DNA from: Armatimonadota bacterium
Lineage (GTDB): Bacteria > Armatimonadota > Chthonomonadetes > Chthonomonadales > Chthonomonadaceae
Assembly (NCBI GenBank): GCA_028871815.1
Contig: JAGWMJ010000003.1
Span: 62,001-126,000 of the forward strand
Direction of reading: 5' to 3'
Length of the DNA stretch: 64,000 nt
Each line of letters begins with the position of its first letter. The stretch's first letter is position 1. A program made the translations under genes and the position numbers. Of the stretch, positions 45,973 through 54,559 are shown in pieces. The notes beneath the pieces are model-generated. The model was given only the letters and a program-made list of their open reading frames with translations. It was not told where the DNA came from and did no database searches.

Positions 45973-48057
45973 TTATCTCTCCTCCTGGCCGAGTTGCAGC
46001 CTCGCAGTCTGATCGCCATCCGGCCGAAGTAACTGCACCGGGTCGCTATCGGCGCTGTGACCGGCCGGACGAACCAATTCGTGAGACGGAGTCACGCTGC
46101 CGCCGGACGGCCGCAGCAGTACAGCCGCGTCGGTATTCATTCCCCGTATTGCAGCCGCTGCATCTCGGGCACGCTTTGCATCGGCGCCACCGGCAGCGGC
46201 AATGCGTTCCAGAACCGGCAGCGCGCGCATGTCGCCTAATGTGACGAGGCCCGCGATACCTGCAGCCGGCAGCCCGGGAGCATAGGAGTTGGCGATGTCG
46301 CATAGCGCATCGAACGCAGCCGGCAACCTGCGCGCTGCAATCGTATTCGCAGCTGCAAATCGGATCGGCTCGCCGAAATCGATTGCCACAGACTTGCGTT
46401 GGCCGGCTGTCTCCTCGCTGCCATACTCCACCCCGAATCGCACCACGCGCAGCGCTGCCACCAGCGTGGTCTCCGTTTCGGGCGATATCTCCAGTCGCCT
46501 ATCGCTCAAGAGGTTGCAGCAAGCTGCTCCATACGCGGAAACGGGTCCGAGCCCAGCGACTGGCGCGGTTAACAGGCATGTTGAGGCACAATTGAGACCT
46601 AGCCTGAGCATTGGCTCCATGTCGCGAGATACAGGTAGGGCAGGCGACGATTCGATGCGTTCATTGCGCAACGCTGCACGCATCACAGAGCCCCACTTCC
46701 TCAGCGCACGGGCGGCGCGAACGCCTGCATCCGGCTCGCCGACCGCGAGCGCCTTTGCCACAGCTACCGGACTTTGGCGTACTACAACCTCAGCAATGCA
46801 GAAGGCAAACTGTTCGCCAAGGCGATCTCCGAGGCTGGAAAGCGCCGTGGATGCCGCATCACGCACTCCACCATCCACCGCGCATGCCGCACAGCGCAGC
46901 GCATTGATCGCCTCATCGCGCGGCATCCGGCTTGCGGCTGCCAATGCGGCAACTTTATTGATCGCACCGATGCGGATACCGCCTAGAGTGTCACCCCGTG
47001 TAAGCTGTGCCGCCAACTTCGCCGCCATCTCGGCCGACCCCGGCGATGCTGCCAGTGCGTCGAGCCAGGTCAGCGCCGGGCCGGCGGGATCCGATGTCCT
47101 TTCAACGCCAATGGCCGCCGCCAGAGACGCAGGTAGAACCAGTTGCTCTACGTCGAGGCGGTAACGATGGCCGTCCGAGCTGGAATCCGCCAGATTCAGC
47201 AGATATCCCCGGACGATCTCCTGCCACCCTGATGGAGCGGAAGCCGAAGCCACGCGAGCGCCATGGCAACTGGCGTAACCAGCAGCCAGGGCGTCGAGAA
47301 TTGCCGGGGCAGCCGCCGCAGTGCCAAGCGTCACGGCAAGGCCATCCGCAGCAAGGTCTCGTACTGCTTGCTCCTCGTCGTACAATAGACGACCAAGAAC
47401 CTGCCGCGTATCCGGGTGCGATACACTCGCCAGGCTCCGCGCCGCCATTAACCGAACCTCAGATGAACCTGACTCAGCCATTTGAGCCAGTGCTGAGACA
47501 GCTTCCGCCCCAAACAGCGGCATCAGATTGAGAAATGCAGCGGGTGATTCGAGACACGTAGCCGTGATTGCAGGAATCGCCGCCGGGTCGCGCCAATTTC
47601 GCCAAACTGCCGCGATCACGGAGCGGGTAGGCGACAGACCCAACGCATCGTCCGGCTCGGAATTACGAACAAATGGTTTCGCAGTCGCTTGACTCCATGC
47701 CTCGATAAGAGGCTGCATCATGTGCTCACTGCCAGATGCAATCAAGGCATCACGGAGCGGCCCTACAAACGTGCTCCAGTGGTGATTGTGCCGCGTCAAC
47801 CTGTCCAGAAGCAGGCTGTCATCCTCGGACCCAAGTCGGATTGCGGCCGCTGCGGCGGCAAACTGCGCACGGGGAGCGATGCCGCAACGGCGAGCGATCA
47901 TAACCTGCGGGAGAGCCGCGCGACCTTCCGCTACGAGTTGTTCAACACAGGACGAGATGCCCAGGCTGGCCACTGCGGTCTGCGAAAGCGCGCTAAAGAT
48001 GCGCCCCTGTGCGGCAAAGCCCCCATTCGCTGGTGCATTCGGTGCTGGTCTGGTCAT
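45973..48057 (-). CDS. HEAT-repeat protein
   Basis: Protein of 694 residues built of Ala-rich helical repeats of the HEAT/PBS-lyase type, for example SSEVRLMAARSLASVSHPDT, EQAVRDLAADGLAVTLGTAA and DMRALPVLERIAAAGG. No enzymatic motif or signal peptide is evident, so a scaffold or interaction role is likely. Alanine content is high and repeats occur in at least three blocks (about 150-280, 350-470, 600-670). ATG 48057 faces the HD-domain gene across a 151-bp spacer with a long inverted repeat. The thioesterase gene follows 20 bp downstream. Confidence 0.75.
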   Translation of the reverse strand: MTRPAPNAPANGGFAAQGRIFSALSQTAVASLGISSCVEQLVAEGRAALPQVMIARRCGIAPRAQFAAAAAAIRLGSEDDSLLLDRLTRHNHHWSTFVGPLRDALIASGSEHMMQPLIEAWSQATAKPFVRNSEPDDALGLSPTRSVIAAVWRNWRDPAAIPAITATCLESPAAFLNLMPLFGAEAVSALAQMAESGSSEVRLMAARSLASVSHPDTRQVLGRLLYDEEQAVRDLAADGLAVTLGTAAAAPAILDALAAGYASCHGARVASASAPSGWQEIVRGYLLNLADSSSDGHRYRLDVEQLVLPASLAAAIGVERTSDPAGPALTWLDALAASPGSAEMAAKLAAQLTRGDTLGGIRIGAINKVAALAAASRMPRDEAINALRCAACAVDGGVRDAASTALSSLGDRLGEQFAFCIAEVVVRQSPVAVAKALAVGEPDAGVRAARALRKWGSVMRAALRNERIESSPALPVSRDMEPMLRLGLNCASTCLLTAPVAGLGPVSAYGAACCNLLSDRRLEISPETETTLVAALRVVRFGVEYGSEETAGQRKSVAIDFGEPIRFAAANTIAARRLPAAFDALCDIANSYAPGLPAAGIAGLVTLGDMRALPVLERIAAAGGADAKRARDAAAAIRGMNTDAAVLLRPSGGSVTPSHELVRPAGHSADSDPVQLLRPDGDQTARLQLGQEER

Positions 48058-48070
48058 TCAAGAACCCGAA

Positions 48071-48117
48071 GGCGCGTGCTGCTTCGACGTGCGAACCAAC
48101 AGAGTGTAGCACGCGCC
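48071..48117. repeat. Perfect 10-bp inverted repeat in a divergent spacer
   Basis: GGCGCGTGCT (48071-48080) and AGCACGCGCC (48108-48117) are exact reverse complements enclosing 27 bp that themselves contain TTCG/CGAA. The element lies 14 bp upstream of the HEAT-repeat start and 91 bp upstream of the HD-domain start. It might be an operator or an RNA hairpin in a leader. Confidence 0.6.
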
Positions 48118-48208
48118 GTGCACGAAGGATTCCGGCCGTATCCGAGCGAACCGACCACATTGGCAGGGCCGTGCGCTACCGGCGGCGCTGACTGCCCCAC
48201 GTTCAACA

Positions 48209-48766
48209 ATGCCCAAGCAACGAGAAGATGCCTGGAACCTGCTGTGCAGCTGGGTCTCATCCGAAAGCCTTCGGAAGCACTGCCTGGCTGTTGAGGCGGC
48301 GATGCGATTCTACGCAGGCCAATACGGTGAGGATCAGGAGGTATGGGGATGCACCGGATTGCTTCATGATTTTGACTATGAGCGCAACCCGGATCCGCCG
48401 AACCATCCAACAGTTGGCATGGCAATACTCCGCGAAGAAGGCTGGCCCGTCGAGATGATCGACGCAATCGGCGGCCACGCCGAGTACCTCGGCATCCCGC
48501 GACTCACCCGGCTGGCGCATACTCTCTACGCGGTTGACGAGTTGTGCGGTTTCATCATGGCGGTAGCATATACGCGTCCAAACCGGACTCTGGCTGAGGT
48601 TGAGCCAACCTCGGTGCTGAAGAAGCTGAAGCAGGCATCGTTTGCGCGAGCCGTAAACCGCGACGACATCGTTCGTGGCGCAGCTGAACTGGGCTTGCCG
48701 CTGGAGGTCCACACGGCGAACTGCCTCACGGCTATGCAAGGCACCGCTGCCGAACTTGGATTGTAA
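48209..48766 (+). CDS. HD-domain hydrolase
   Basis: Cytoplasmic HD-superfamily metal-dependent phosphohydrolase of 185 residues. The first metal His is probably in LRKHCLAVEAAMRFYA and the HD motif is GLLHDFDYERNPDPPNHPT; a further His lies in AIGGHAEYLG. This subtype (YqeK/Cas3''-unrelated short HD proteins) is common as an orphan; the nucleotide or phosphate substrate is not known. It is 26 bp before the Gfo/Idh gene, so probably the first gene of that operon. Confidence 0.85.
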   Translation: MPKQREDAWNLLCSWVSSESLRKHCLAVEAAMRFYAGQYGEDQEVWGCTGLLHDFDYERNPDPPNHPTVGMAILREEGWPVEMIDAIGGHAEYLGIPRLTRLAHTLYAVDELCGFIMAVAYTRPNRTLAEVEPTSVLKKLKQASFARAVNRDDIVRGAAELGLPLEVHTANCLTAMQGTAAELGL

Positions 48767-48792
48767 TACGGGATTAGGAGGGAGTAACTCGC

Positions 48793-49812
48793 ATGTCGGA
48801 TACCAGCATCGGCATTGCCTTACTGTCGTTCGCTCACGTACATGCCTCCGGCTATGCCGATGCTGTGCACGAGTCGCCGGATTGCAAGGTTGTGGCGATA
48901 TGGGACGAGGATGAGGGCAGGGGACGAATTGAGGCCGACCGGCGCGGCACAACGTTCGTAGCCGAGCTGAACGATGTGCTGGCGCTTCCCGATGTTGAGG
49001 CCGTGGTGGTCAACGCGCCGACGGCCATGCACAAAGAGATTCTGATCGCGGCAGCGAATGCCGGCAAGCACATATTCACAGAGAAGTCACTGACCATCAA
49101 CACCGAAGACGCCACGCAGGTAATGCGGGCGGTAGAGACCTCCGGCGTACGGTTCATGATCTCGCTGCCGTCGCGGACACGCCCGGAGAACCTTTTCGCC
49201 AAACGCTTACTGGACGAAGGCAATCTTGGCGAAGTCACGCTGATGCGCGCGCGCATCGCACACTCCGCCGCGCTCGACCGCTGGTTTCACGATGGCACCG
49301 ACTGGTTCGGTGACGAGGCTCAGGCAGGTGGCGGCGCGTTCTTCGACCTGGGATGCCACCGCGTTGACTTGATGCGCTGGTTCCTCGGTGAGCCTATCTC
49401 GGTTGTAGCGCAAAAGACCAACCACTCCGGTGCCTACAACATCGATGACAACATGGTAGCTGTGGTTACATTCCGCAATAAAGCGGTGGGAGTCATTGAC
49501 GTCAGTTGGGTTCAACGCCAGGGTCCGAATCCCCTGGAAATCTACGGCACCGACGGTTACCTTTCGATCGACGGCTCGCCACTGGGACCACGGATTCAAT
49601 TGGCTTCCAGCCGCATCTCCATGGGCGATATCACGGGGTATGTTTCGCCAACCAGGCTTCCCCCGGCGCTGCCATCGCCAATGCAGCAATGGATCTCGTC
49701 GATCAAAGACGGCACCGTTGCTACCATCAGTATTTATGACGGCTGGAACCTCGTGCAGCTCATGGAAGCCTGTTATCGGTCAGCGCGCGAAGGACGCGAG
49801 ATAACTCTGTAG
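48793..49812 (+). CDS. Gfo/Idh/MocA family oxidoreductase
   Basis: NAD(P)-dependent oxidoreductase of 339 residues acting on a sugar or inositol-like substrate. A Rossmann half begins at ALLSFAHVHASGYADAV and contains VVVNAPTAMHKEILIAAANA and the catalytic-Lys motif GKHIFTEKSL. The C-terminal half has GGGAFFDLGCHRVDLMRWFL with His as proton donor. GGAGG lies a few bases upstream of the ATG. Its stop overlaps the next gene's GTG by one base, and the operon continues with a sugar isomerase. Confidence 0.9.
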   Translation: MSDTSIGIALLSFAHVHASGYADAVHESPDCKVVAIWDEDEGRGRIEADRRGTTFVAELNDVLALPDVEAVVVNAPTAMHKEILIAAANAGKHIFTEKSLTINTEDATQVMRAVETSGVRFMISLPSRTRPENLFAKRLLDEGNLGEVTLMRARIAHSAALDRWFHDGTDWFGDEAQAGGGAFFDLGCHRVDLMRWFLGEPISVVAQKTNHSGAYNIDDNMVAVVTFRNKAVGVIDVSWVQRQGPNPLEIYGTDGYLSIDGSPLGPRIQLASSRISMGDITGYVSPTRLPPALPSPMQQWISSIKDGTVATISIYDGWNLVQLMEACYRSAREGREITL

Positions 49813-50183
49813 TGCTGGACGACGAATGCTTTGACGCCGTGTGGCAACTGGTTCGGACTGTACCGCCCGGGCGTGTAGTTACCTACGGTCAATTGGCACA
49901 GGCGGTAACGACTGCACGCCTCACACCTAGACAGGTAGGTGGCATCATGCGGCAGGCGCCTCCCAACGTTCCGTGGCACCGCGTGGTGGGCGCCAACGGA
50001 CGGTTGCCAATAGCGCGACGGAGCCCGGAACTGCGCGCCGAGCAGCACGCGCTCCTGTTGGCGGAGGACGTGCCGTTTTCGGGCCAGGGTGAACAGGTGG
50101 ACCTGTCCGAGGCGCAGTGGCCGCTGGACGATTGCCACTCTAATTCGAAACCATCGCGGCGGGAGAGCAGAAACAACCCTTGA
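49812..50183 (+). CDS. Alkyltransferase-like protein (ATL)
   Basis: Member of the O6-methylguanine-DNA methyltransferase C-terminal family that lacks the alkyl-accepting Cys: the active-site motif PCHRV reads PWHRVVGANG here. FDAVWQLVRTVPPGRVVTYG carries the recognition Tyr and Arg. ATLs bind alkylated guanine and hand it to nucleotide-excision repair. It is 123 residues with a basic tail. Translationally coupled to a sugar oxidoreductase upstream (one-base overlap) and a sugar isomerase downstream (TTGA overlap), an odd setting for a DNA-repair protein. The missing Cys is seen directly. Confidence 0.88.
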   Translation: MLDDECFDAVWQLVRTVPPGRVVTYGQLAQAVTTARLTPRQVGGIMRQAPPNVPWHRVVGANGRLPIARRSPELRAEQHALLLAEDVPFSGQGEQVDLSEAQWPLDDCHSNSKPSRRESRNNP

Positions 50184-51196
50184 CAGATTCCGATTCCGTA
50201 ACCGTACAGATTGCCGTCAACGGCGCGTTTCTCACACGACGTTGGGAGGAACCGGACAACTGGATGCGGCTCACGCGCGAGTGCGGCTTCCCGGCCCATT
50301 CGTTCTGCGCCGATGTGCTCGATCCTTTCTTCTCCGGCGACTCATCGTTCCGCACGGAGCAGGCCGTGGCGGCACGGCAGGCGGCAGATCGGTATGGCGT
50401 TACCATTTGCGATCTCTACACGGGTATGGCGACGCACCGGTTCCACGGCCTCTCGCATTCCGACGCCCGCGCTCGCGACCGAATGTGCCGGTGGATCGAG
50501 GATGCCGCCGGCCTGGCCCATGAAATGGGTACGGACCTTGTAGGTGGGCACTGGGATGCGCTCTCCGTAGAGGTACTGGCCAACCCAGTGTTGCGCGCGG
50601 AAGCTACCAACCGGCTGCACGAAACTTTCCGCAGTCTCTCCCGCACGCTAACGGCAAGTTGCCTGCGTGGCCTGATGCAGGAGCAGATGTACATTCCCAG
50701 TGAGATGCCCTGGACACTCAACGAGTGCCAAACGTTCTTGCAAGCGGTAAACGAAAGTCGCGGCGATGCGGTTCCGGTCGGTGTTACGCTGGATGTTGGG
50801 CATCAGGCTGGCAGGCATTATGGCTTGTCTGGTCCCGACCTGGATTACGGAGAATGGCTCCGGCGTTTTGGCGCTTGCTCGGAAGTTATCCATCTACAGC
50901 AAACCACGCCGGACGCATCCCACCATTGGCCGTTTACCGCTGAGTTTAACCGCTTAGGCCATATACGGATGGAGCGCGTCCTTGAAACGCTATTTGAGAG
51001 CCACGCCGCCTGGAGCAGCAACCCCATATCGAATGTGCTGCCACGTGCGCCACGGCATTGGCTGGTTCTGGAAGTCATCCCGGGCTCAACAAAGACGGAA
51101 ACGGCACTGCTGTCGGAGCTGACTGCCAGCGCCGAATACCTGCGGCGCTACGTACCGGAATCTGGACTGGATTGGTCGTTCAATCTACCAGTTTAG
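50180..51196 (+). CDS. Sugar isomerase/epimerase (xylose-isomerase-like TIM barrel)
   Basis: Metal-dependent sugar-processing TIM barrel of 338 residues. VGVTLDVGHQAGRHYGLSG with Asp and His, LQQTTPDASHHWPF, and a late Glu in WLVLEVIPGSTKTE are likely ligands; GLMQEQMYIPSEMPW adds a Glu. It resembles epimerases acting on tetrose/pentose phosphates, but the exact family is not certain. The start is TTG 50180 overlapping the ATL stop (TTGA). It ends the HD-Gfo/Idh-ATL operon. Confidence 0.75.
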   Translation: MTDSDSVTVQIAVNGAFLTRRWEEPDNWMRLTRECGFPAHSFCADVLDPFFSGDSSFRTEQAVAARQAADRYGVTICDLYTGMATHRFHGLSHSDARARDRMCRWIEDAAGLAHEMGTDLVGGHWDALSVEVLANPVLRAEATNRLHETFRSLSRTLTASCLRGLMQEQMYIPSEMPWTLNECQTFLQAVNESRGDAVPVGVTLDVGHQAGRHYGLSGPDLDYGEWLRRFGACSEVIHLQQTTPDASHHWPFTAEFNRLGHIRMERVLETLFESHAAWSSNPISNVLPRAPRHWLVLEVIPGSTKTETALLSELTASAEYLRRYVPESGLDWSFNLPV

Positions 51197-51331
51197 CCTC
51201 GTGGAAACGGCCGTACTATTAATTCTTGACTTTGGCCGAACCTGGATGCCGAAGTTTCCGTCAAACGGATTGGAGCCGACGGACCGGCACACGATTGCCA
51301 ACCCTGACCGCTCATCAAGAGACTTCTTTCC

Positions 51332-51547
51332 ATGTGCACTACTACAACCACAATACGCGCGCCGGAGGTCGCTCTCTGGCTTACCGAGGCGGACGCCATG
51401 GCGCTGCTGGATCTCGCTGTCCTCGCGCCATGCGACTATACAACCGACCAGGCGGCGGCCGTGGACCGACTGGTTACCGTCTGCAAGCGACTGTGCAGCG
51501 ATCCAGATGCCATAGAGGCTGCTCAGCGGAAACGAGTGAACCGTTAG
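51332..51547 (+). CDS. Small hypothetical protein
   Basis: An ORF of 71 residues with no recognised family and three Thr-rich residues at the start (MCTTTTTIRAPEVALWLTEA). The helix-forming middle (ADAMALLDLAVLAPCDYTTD) and CKRLCSDPDAIEAAQRKRV look like a real small protein with three Cys. No clear ribosome binding site precedes ATG 51332. It lies between the sugar operon and the pilin-like gene; a tandem 9-bp repeat starts at its stop codon. It could be a false ORF. Confidence 0.4.
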   Translation: MCTTTTTIRAPEVALWLTEADAMALLDLAVLAPCDYTTDQAAAVDRLVTVCKRLCSDPDAIEAAQRKRVNR

Positions 51548-51581
51548 CGCGACCAGCGCGACCAGCGCGCACAGCGGGCAT
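51546..51581 (+). repeat. Tandem 9-bp repeat, four copies
   Basis: AGCGCGACC occurs twice exactly (51546-51554, 51555-51563) and twice with changes (AGCGCGCAC 51564-51572; AGCGGGCAT 51573-51581). It begins at the stop of the small ORF and lies upstream of the pilin-like gene. Confidence 0.6.
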
Positions 51582-51613
51582 AGTTCGATCACGAATGCAG
51601 GAATTACGAGGCC

Positions 51614-51644
51614 GTGCCGCCAACTCACTATTGCGCGGTGGCAC
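51614..51644 (+). promoter_or_regulatory. Leader hairpin ahead of the pilin-like gene
   Basis: GTGCCGCC (51614-51621) pairs with GGTGGCAC (51637-51644), eight base pairs including one G-T, around a 15-nt loop. It ends 23 bases before ATG 51668. If translation began at the GTG at 51614 instead, this would be coding. Confidence 0.35.
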
Positions 51645-51667
51645 TAAACGCGCGCCGGTCTCCCGCT

Positions 51668-52477
51668 ATGCACTCATGTAACCGCCGACCCGGCTTTACC
51701 CTGATCGAGTTGTTAGTTGTTATAGCTATTATAGCTATATTGGCCGCGCTACTGTTTCCGGTCTTCTCCCAGGCTCGAGAATCCGCGCGTCAGATCGCGT
51801 GTATCTCCAATATGCGTCAGCTGGGCCTCGCGCTCAGCATGTACTCCTCAGATTATGATGACGTATGGGCGCCCGCTGAAACGCTAGGGGGCGGCGGGCC
51901 CGGCCTGAGCAACGTCGAACCGTGGATTGGCTATGACAACAACAACGCCCCCGGCGGGGGCGATGCCGATGCTCCGGCAACTCATCCAGACCATCCGGGT
52001 TTGCTGGACCCGTACATTCACAATCCCGATATCAAGCGGTGTCCCAGCATGCCGTCCGCCTGGCAGACCTCGTATGCGCTCAATGCCTGGTCTTCGGTGA
52101 CGCCATCAGCATACTACACCACCAATCCCCAAGCTCAAGGGCAGGAGTTTGGTCCCGATACCGAATTCGAGTCCGTGGACCCCACAACGGGCGCATTCGT
52201 GTTCACCGGTGCGGCCGACAGCGCCATCGACGAGCCCTCCAATACATTGGTGATGTGGGAACACGCCTATCGTTTACCGATGTGCAACTGGCTGCAGCCG
52301 TACGACTGGTTTGGCAGCCCGCCGGACAACGCCAGCCTCCGCGCACATTTTCACTTCCTGCACCGCGATGGCGCAAACACACTCTGGGCCGACGGTCACG
52401 CCAAACGGATGGTCTACGGCCAGTTGAGGCGGCCGATGTTCGTCTGCAACAAGCAGATATATCCTCCGGGCTTTTAG
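51668..52477 (+). CDS. Prepilin-type N-terminal cleavage protein (DUF1559-like)
   Basis: Type IV pilin/pseudopilin-like exported protein of 269 residues. The leader [21 protein letters not shown] shows the prepilin peptidase site before Phe and a hydrophobic helix, then [20 protein letters not shown], the pattern typical of Armatimonadota and Planctomycetes. The C-terminal region ends in the H-x9-DG motif ([12 protein letters not shown]). It is thought to form surface or periplasmic pseudopili; no other pilin genes are adjacent. ATG 51668 gives a normal short leader but has no clear ribosome binding site; GTG 51614 would add 18 residues. Confidence 0.9.
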   Translation: MHSCNRRPGFTLIELLVVIAIIAILAALLFPVFSQARESARQIACISNMRQLGLALSMYSSDYDDVWAPAETLGGGGPGLSNVEPWIGYDNNNAPGGGDADAPATHPDHPGLLDPYIHNPDIKRCPSMPSAWQTSYALNAWSSVTPSAYYTTNPQAQGQEFGPDTEFESVDPTTGAFVFTGAADSAIDEPSNTLVMWEHAYRLPMCNWLQPYDWFGSPPDNASLRAHFHFLHRDGANTLWADGHAKRMVYGQLRRPMFVCNKQIYPPGF

Positions 52478-52489
52478 GCAGTTTTTGAC

Positions 52490-53692
52490 CTACGCCTTCA
52501 GGAGCACCGACTCCTTGTTGAAGAGCCGTGTGGCGAACCGGAGCGCCACAGAAGCATACACGCTCGAAGAGAGGATCGCGGTGGCAATGAAGACAGGGTG
52601 GTAAGCGCCCGACAGCGCCTGCTTGATGATCAGTGCTACATTCAGCACGGGTGCGAACGCCATTCCTATTCCAGCGTCAGTTCCAATAAACATCGAGGCC
52701 ATGGCCGGAAGTACCACCATCATGAACAGGGGCGCCATATACGTCTGGGCCTCCTTCTGATTGCGGGCGAACGTTGAAACCGCCAGCAGGAGTGCTGCAA
52801 ACAGCACAGCGAGCGGCAATATCACCGCCAGCGTTGTCGCTATCGCCGGAAGCGAGAGGCGCAATCCGCCCTGTGAAAGCCACGACATCGCCTTGCCGGG
52901 AATAGAGAAGGCGAGGATCATGCCCACCACAGAGAGCACGCTGCTCAAGATGCTGGCGCTTACAACCGCAGTGAACTTGCCAAGTACAATGTCGGAGCGA
53001 GACGCTGGCGTAACCAGCAGCGCCTCCAGGGTGCCGCGCTCCTTTTCGCCCGCCACCTGGTCAAAGGCGGCGTAGATGCCACCGCTAAAGGCCGCAAGCG
53101 CAAGAACGTACGGGAGCATGATCGCCAGGATCGCGGTGGCCGGTGTCCCGCCGTGGGCGAGCGGCTGCTGCACCATACGAATTGGGTGCGCGAAATCGGC
53201 AGGGATCCCGCGCGCGGCGAGACGCATCGTTACAATCTGTTGCGAAACTGCGTCCAGCGCGCCGGTAACGCGGGCGGCAGCCGCCTGAGAATCCTGGTTT
53301 CCTTCATCAGCCAGCACCGGCACGCTGATTGCCTTTCCTGCTGCGAGGTCGCGCTCGGCGCCGACGGGCAGGCTGATGGCTGCGCTCAGTTTTCGCGACA
53401 GGATGGCATGGTCCACCCGATCCGCAGCGATGGGTGTAAAGTCGATTGTCCGAGCCGGCGTGAGCATCGTCTGCAGGTCGGTTGGCATCCGACCCACAAC
53501 GCCTACACGAATGACCTTGTCATGCTCCTTTTGAGCTTGTGTTCCGATAAGAAGCCCCATCAGGGCCAGGAGCAGTGGCGTTACGACCAGTGGCGATATG
53601 ATGACCGACCAGAGCGTCCTCTTATCCCGAAAAAGCTCGCGCGTCTCTTTCCGGAAAATGAGTCCAGCCAAACGCTTTGGATTGGCCGGCAT
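52490..53692 (-). CDS. ABC-2 type transporter permease, NatB-like
   Basis: Membrane permease of 400 residues. One N-terminal helix (SVIISPLVVTPLLLALMGLL), a large extracytoplasmic loop, and about five helices in the C-terminal half (AILAIMLPYVLALAAFSGGI; VGEKERGTLEALLVTPASRS is a conserved cytoplasmic turn, here with AGEKERGTLE). It pairs with the ATPase gene whose stop shares its start base; NatAB in Bacillus exports sodium, but similar pairs export drugs or peptides. Convergent with the pilin gene, 12 bp apart. Confidence 0.88.
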   Translation of the reverse strand: MPANPKRLAGLIFRKETRELFRDKRTLWSVIISPLVVTPLLLALMGLLIGTQAQKEHDKVIRVGVVGRMPTDLQTMLTPARTIDFTPIAADRVDHAILSRKLSAAISLPVGAERDLAAGKAISVPVLADEGNQDSQAAAARVTGALDAVSQQIVTMRLAARGIPADFAHPIRMVQQPLAHGGTPATAILAIMLPYVLALAAFSGGIYAAFDQVAGEKERGTLEALLVTPASRSDIVLGKFTAVVSASILSSVLSVVGMILAFSIPGKAMSWLSQGGLRLSLPAIATTLAVILPLAVLFAALLLAVSTFARNQKEAQTYMAPLFMMVVLPAMASMFIGTDAGIGMAFAPVLNVALIIKQALSGAYHPVFIATAILSSSVYASVALRFATRLFNKESVLLKA

Positions 53693-54489
53693 CAGTCGTT
53701 CTCCTCTCGTCTGGCCGCACCGCCCAGCACCGACGCCGGCGGACGATCCTGTGCGCCACTCGCGCCGATCAGGTTGAGGAAAACCTCCTCAAATGCAGTG
53801 CAGCCGGTGGCAGCCCGCAGTTCCGCCAAAGTGCCCAGTGCTGCGAGCCGGCCCTCATAAATGACTGCAATCCGGTCGCATAGCAACTCTACTTCACTCA
53901 TAATGTGGGTCGAAAAGATGACTGCCCGTCCCTGGCTCTTGCAGCCACGTATGAACTCCTTGATGGAGCGTGCGGCCAAAACGTCCAACCCTGTGGTCGG
54001 CTCATCGAAGAACATGACCGGCGGCTCGTGCACAATGCATCTTGCAATCGCCACGCGCTGCTTCTGACCCGTGCTCAGGCGATCGCAGCGTCGATCCGCG
54101 AACTCCTCGATCTCCAGCTGGTCGAACAGGCTGCTGCAGCGCCGCCTCAGTGCGTTTCCATGCAAGCCGTGCAGCGCCCCAAAGTACTCGACATTCTCGC
54201 GCGCCGTCAGCCGTTCGTACAGTGCCATTGACGCTGAGAGGAAGCCGATACGTGCGCGAACCTGACTTGCGTGAAATCGAATGTCGAAACCGGCAACGGA
54301 AGCAGTGCCACTCGTCGGCGTGATGAGGGTGCTCAGCATTCGCAGCAGCGTAGTCTTGCCGGCGCCATTCGGCCCAAGGACTCCAAGGATCTCGGACTGG
54401 TGGCAGCTCAGCGAGATCCCATCGACAGCCCGGATCGTCCCGCGCTTCCGATCTGAAAAGTGGCGAACCAACGAATCGCACTCCAGCAT
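53692..54489 (-). CDS. ABC transporter ATPase, NatA-like
   Basis: ATP-binding subunit of 265 residues. Walker A GPNGAGKTTLLRML near residue 40, the ABC signature LSTGQKQRVAIARCIVHEPP and Walker B VMFFDEPTTGLD are intact. ATG 54489 has AGGAGG five bases upstream; the ORF extends to 54579. It shares one base with the permease start (stop/start overlap), and lies 70 bp from the BtuC-like permease gene. By family it serves the ABC-2 permease rather than the BtuC system. Confidence 0.92.
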   Translation of the reverse strand: MLECDSLVRHFSDRKRGTIRAVDGISLSCHQSEILGVLGPNGAGKTTLLRMLSTLITPTSGTASVAGFDIRFHASQVRARIGFLSASMALYERLTARENVEYFGALHGLHGNALRRRCSSLFDQLEIEEFADRRCDRLSTGQKQRVAIARCIVHEPPVMFFDEPTTGLDVLAARSIKEFIRGCKSQGRAVIFSTHIMSEVELLCDRIAVIYEGRLAALGTLAELRAATGCTAFEEVFLNLIGASGAQDRPPASVLGGAARREEND

Positions 54490-54559
54490 CGCGCCTCCTG
54501 ACGAACGGTTAAGTTCGGCTCTGGTAATGACGGCGAATTCCGCTACTTCGTTTCGCGAG

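Noticed and set aside
50089-50523. Plus-strand ORF overlapping the ATL and isomerase genes
   Set aside because: Out of frame with two good genes and lacking any family motif.
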